This document shows positions 61,948-64,000 of a stretch of DNA of 64,000 bases, piece by piece (within the stretch, counting starts at the first letter, position 1; each line of letters starts with the position of its first letter). The translations under genes were made by a program, and so were the position numbers. The notes beneath the pieces are model-generated. The model saw nothing but the letters and a program-made list of their open reading frames with translations. It was not told where the DNA came from and ran no database searches. The stretch spans positions 124,001 through 188,000 of the forward strand of contig JAHQWL010000040.1 of assembly GCA_029856155.1 (NCBI GenBank). The letters are read 5' to 3'. This DNA comes from Promethearchaeia archaeon. Its GTDB lineage: Archaea; Asgardarchaeota; Lokiarchaeia; Sigyniarchaeales; SOKP01.

Positions 61948-62091
61948 TATTTTTTTTTTTAATAACTAAGAACTGGAATCTTCTTTTAAATCATTTATAT
62001 ACTATCAAATTAGAAATAGATAAAAATTCTTATTAATTCTGGTATTTATCTCAAGTATTATCTTATTTACTCTTATTTTCTCTAGATCTAT

Positions 62092-63207
62092 ATGAAACGA
62101 TTAAAAAGCCTTGATATGTTTCGGGGATTAGCTATGTTATATATGCTGGTGGGACATATGGTTACATGGTGGCCTGTTCCTGAAGAAAAATGGATTTTAA
62201 TTAGTTACGTATCTATTCTTTCTACATTAGGAGCAGTTGGATTTACTTTCATATCTGGAATAAGTACTATGATATCATATAGAAATAGAATTATTAAGCT
62301 AGAAAAAGTAGAAAATTTTAGTTATACTCAGATCAAATATGAATACTTTTTTAGGGCGACTTTTATAGTAATCCTTGGTTTAATCTATAACATATTTGTA
62401 GCGATAATATTCATGGATCCCTCTCAAATATGGACTTGGTTCATATTATTAACAATAGGAGTATGTCTTTTAATGTCATGGCCGTTATTAAGGACATCAA
62501 AAAAATTTAGATTCTTTTTTGGAGCACTAATTTGGATAATTAATCAAATAATTTTAGTTCTATTAACTCCATTTGAAGGGCAGTTTAATTTATACGGCGT
62601 TTTATTTCATATTTTATACAATAGTATTGATCAAAATATTATACTATCATTTTTTACATTTTTTCTAATAGGAACTGTTATAGGTGACATAATTTATGAT
62701 TTCTCTCTTATTGATAATGAGTTTGAAAAAAGGTCGAGTGTTAAAAAAAACCTATTATTCCCCTCATTATTAATAGGGAGTATTCTTATAGTAATTGGAT
62801 TTTATTTTTTATTACCTTTTTTTTTTACGGAAGAAATTCTATCAATAAAATCAAATTTATGGTGGTTAATGTATTCTTTAGGGATTGAGATAATTTTAAT
62901 ATCAATTTTCATAACAATTGATGTTTATGAAGTATTTAAGCCAAAAAAGAGCTATAGGTTCTTATATTATTTTTCTTATTATTCCCTAACAGTCTTTTTA
63001 TTACAAAATATTAACTATTTCTTTTTTTATCAATCTTTGCATTGGTATAATCTATGGTTCTTTATTCTAATAACAGTTATATTATATGGACTTTTTTTAA
63101 GGTTATTATATAAAAGATGGGGCTCAATTTTTTCTTTAAAGATCCAAATTGGTCGATTAGCATCAGAAATAACTAAAAGACTTATGAATAAAAAGATGCG
63201 ATTGTAA
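62092..63207 (+). CDS. Membrane acyltransferase-like protein (DUF1624/HGSNAT type)
   Basis: 371 residues, about ten membrane helices. MKRLKSLDMFRGLAMLYMLVGHM and GFTFISGISTMISYRNR are the signature of the acyltransferase-3/DUF1624 superfamily, which acetylates sugars or glycolipids across the membrane. The His of VGHM is the expected active-site residue. Substrate unknown. Confidence 0.7.
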   Translation: MKRLKSLDMFRGLAMLYMLVGHMVTWWPVPEEKWILISYVSILSTLGAVGFTFISGISTMISYRNRIIKLEKVENFSYTQIKYEYFFRATFIVILGLIYNIFVAIIFMDPSQIWTWFILLTIGVCLLMSWPLLRTSKKFRFFFGALIWIINQIILVLLTPFEGQFNLYGVLFHILYNSIDQNIILSFFTFFLIGTVIGDIIYDFSLIDNEFEKRSSVKKNLLFPSLLIGSILIVIGFYFLLPFFFTEEILSIKSNLWWLMYSLGIEIILISIFITIDVYEVFKPKKSYRFLYYFSYYSLTVFLLQNINYFFFYQSLHWYNLWFFILITVILYGLFLRLLYKRWGSIFSLKIQIGRLASEITKRLMNKKMRL

Positions 63208-63315
63208 AATTTGATAAAATTTTAAATCGGATCAAAATTACATGAAGCTACTTAAAAATATTTTATAAAGATAAATTTTAATTTTTATCTTATTTGATTA
63301 TTATTAGAAAAATTA

Positions 63316-64000
63316 TTATTTCTTAGGGTAATTTAAAAACGTTTTACCCCATTCTGATTGAAGAAATTTCCTTATTCTTCGTTTTCCAATAGTTGGATAC
63401 CATAACATATCATGAAAAATCATAGATGCATATGTAGGTCCTAGAAAGAAGAGTTCACTTTTAAAAAGAGGATAAAGAAATTGCAAGGGTCCTTTTCTCA
63501 CCATTTGGTCTCCCCAAATGACTATACTTCGTTTAACCTTAAAATTCCAATTTACCTTTGAGATATCTTCTCCAATAATTTCAATTTGCTTGAAATCTCC
63601 ACATCCTAATCCTTCTTCATGAGCCATTCTTATTGCTGGTAATTCTAAAGGTTCAAATCCCATCATTTTAGCAACAATAGTATCAACAGCAACTTGATCA
63701 TACCCCGCTAGAATCATATTCTTAATTCGAGGTATCATTGTCCTAGGACCTGCACCATCACCACAGACAGTCCCATCTACAACAGCCAGTATATTTGGAT
63801 GGATTTGTTTTTGGATGATAAGTAAATCTACTAATACTTCAGACATATATTGATGTGAAAAATGTCTCCTTTTTGTTAAAAGCCCTCCAAAAGCATTCTT
63901 CATAGCGCATGTTATACCTCCTTGTTTCATTTCTCCACTTGTTTGTTTCAAAGCCCCACCAATAGCTCCAGTATGACCATGAGTTTTCATAGTTGGGAGA
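63316..64000 (-). CDS. DUF362 protein, N-terminus beyond the window edge
   Basis: The frame stays open to base 64000. The visible part starts LPTMKTHGHTGAIGGALK, which in DUF362 follows an N-terminal domain, so the gene continues upstream of the window. AVVDGTVCGDGAGPR and GYDQVAVDTIVAKMMGFEP complete the pattern. Relatives often carry ferredoxin-type clusters at one end; none is in this portion. Confidence 0.82.
   Translation of the reverse strand, partial: LPTMKTHGHTGAIGGALKQTSGEMKQGGITCAMKNAFGGLLTKRRHFSHQYMSEVLVDLLIIQKQIHPNILAVVDGTVCGDGAGPRTMIPRIKNMILAGYDQVAVDTIVAKMMGFEPLELPAIRMAHEEGLGCGDFKQIEIIGEDISKVNWNFKVKRSIVIWGDQMVRKGPLQFLYPLFKSELFFLGPTYASMIFHDMLWYPTIGKRRIRKFLQSEWGKTFLNYPKK

Noticed and set aside
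1..64000. Selenoprotein genes with in-frame TGA near the Sec machinery
   Set aside because: I found no conserved frame interrupted by TGA with a flanking SECIS-like fold; the targets are presumably elsewhere.
1..64000. CRISPR arrays, insertion sequences, prophage
   Set aside because: No regular spaced repeats, transposase motifs or phage genes were seen.

Overview
The window is an AT-rich, densely coded piece of an archaeal chromosome, most likely from an Asgard (Lokiarchaeia-like) archaeon. Informational genes are archaeal: the S19-to-L15 ribosomal gene run, stalk genes L11-L1-L10-L12, SecY, an EMC3-like DUF106 protein, L14e, L34e, archaeal CMP kinase, Trm1 and Rpp29. Eukaryote-like traits are a Vps28-like ESCRT-I subunit (19782-20405), a roadblock/LC7 protein (34765-35199), zinc-ribbon coiled-coil proteins and a RING/PHD-like finger. 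The Asgard assignment is inference from gene content.

Layout. 0-11 kb is mixed metabolism: shikimate genes aroE, aroK and aroD scattered singly, a GH57 glycosidase, adenylate kinase, ThiW, a tandem FAH pair, and a cheB with an in-frame stop. 11.9-19.7 kb holds stalk proteins, secY, the DUF106 gene, tRNA-Ser, L14e, cmk and L34e. 19.8-28 kb holds Vps28-like, Yip1-like, RtcA, a Nudix-NadM fusion, an SAM hydrolase, and a longin/TPR-plus-coiled-coil gene set beside tRNA-Ile. 27.8-34.7 kb carries selenocysteine machinery: tRNA-Sec directly upstream of SepSecS, and SelB a few genes away. 35-38 kb has exported DUF4430 proteins and an ECF-type S component. 38.3-47.8 kb is the ribosomal protein cluster. 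48-64 kb has ribokinase, ferredoxin, PepD, GcvH, MptE, two RecA-family ATPases, an RNase-H-fold protein, FtsJ, Trm1 and an edge-truncated DUF362 gene.

The most striking signal is a set of eight short introns that fit the archaeal bulge-helix-bulge (BHB) rule: a 4-bp central helix flanked by two 3-nt bulges, cut after the second bulge base. Three lie inside protein genes: two in rpl11, enclosing a 21-nt exon, and one in a 56-residue zinc-ribbon gene. Five lie in two tRNAs: tRNA-Ile(UAU) has three (D-loop, anticodon loop, T-loop) and tRNA-Ser(GGA) has two (anticodon loop, T-loop). Removing them restores a standard L11 N-terminus, an intact zinc ribbon, and 75-nt and 84-nt cloverleaves. The mRNA introns would put ribosomal protein synthesis under the control of the tRNA splicing endonuclease and ligase.

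A second unusual signal is start-codon use. Four genes (a gamma-carbonic-anhydrase-like protein, the second FAH copy, S14 and L34e) lack a usable ATG, GTG or TTG at their conserved N-termini. They instead have ATT or ATA after a Shine-Dalgarno sequence, in three of them GGTGA with exactly 6 nt of spacing, the same geometry as rpl11's ATG.

All conclusions come from reading the sequence; no database search or folding program was run.
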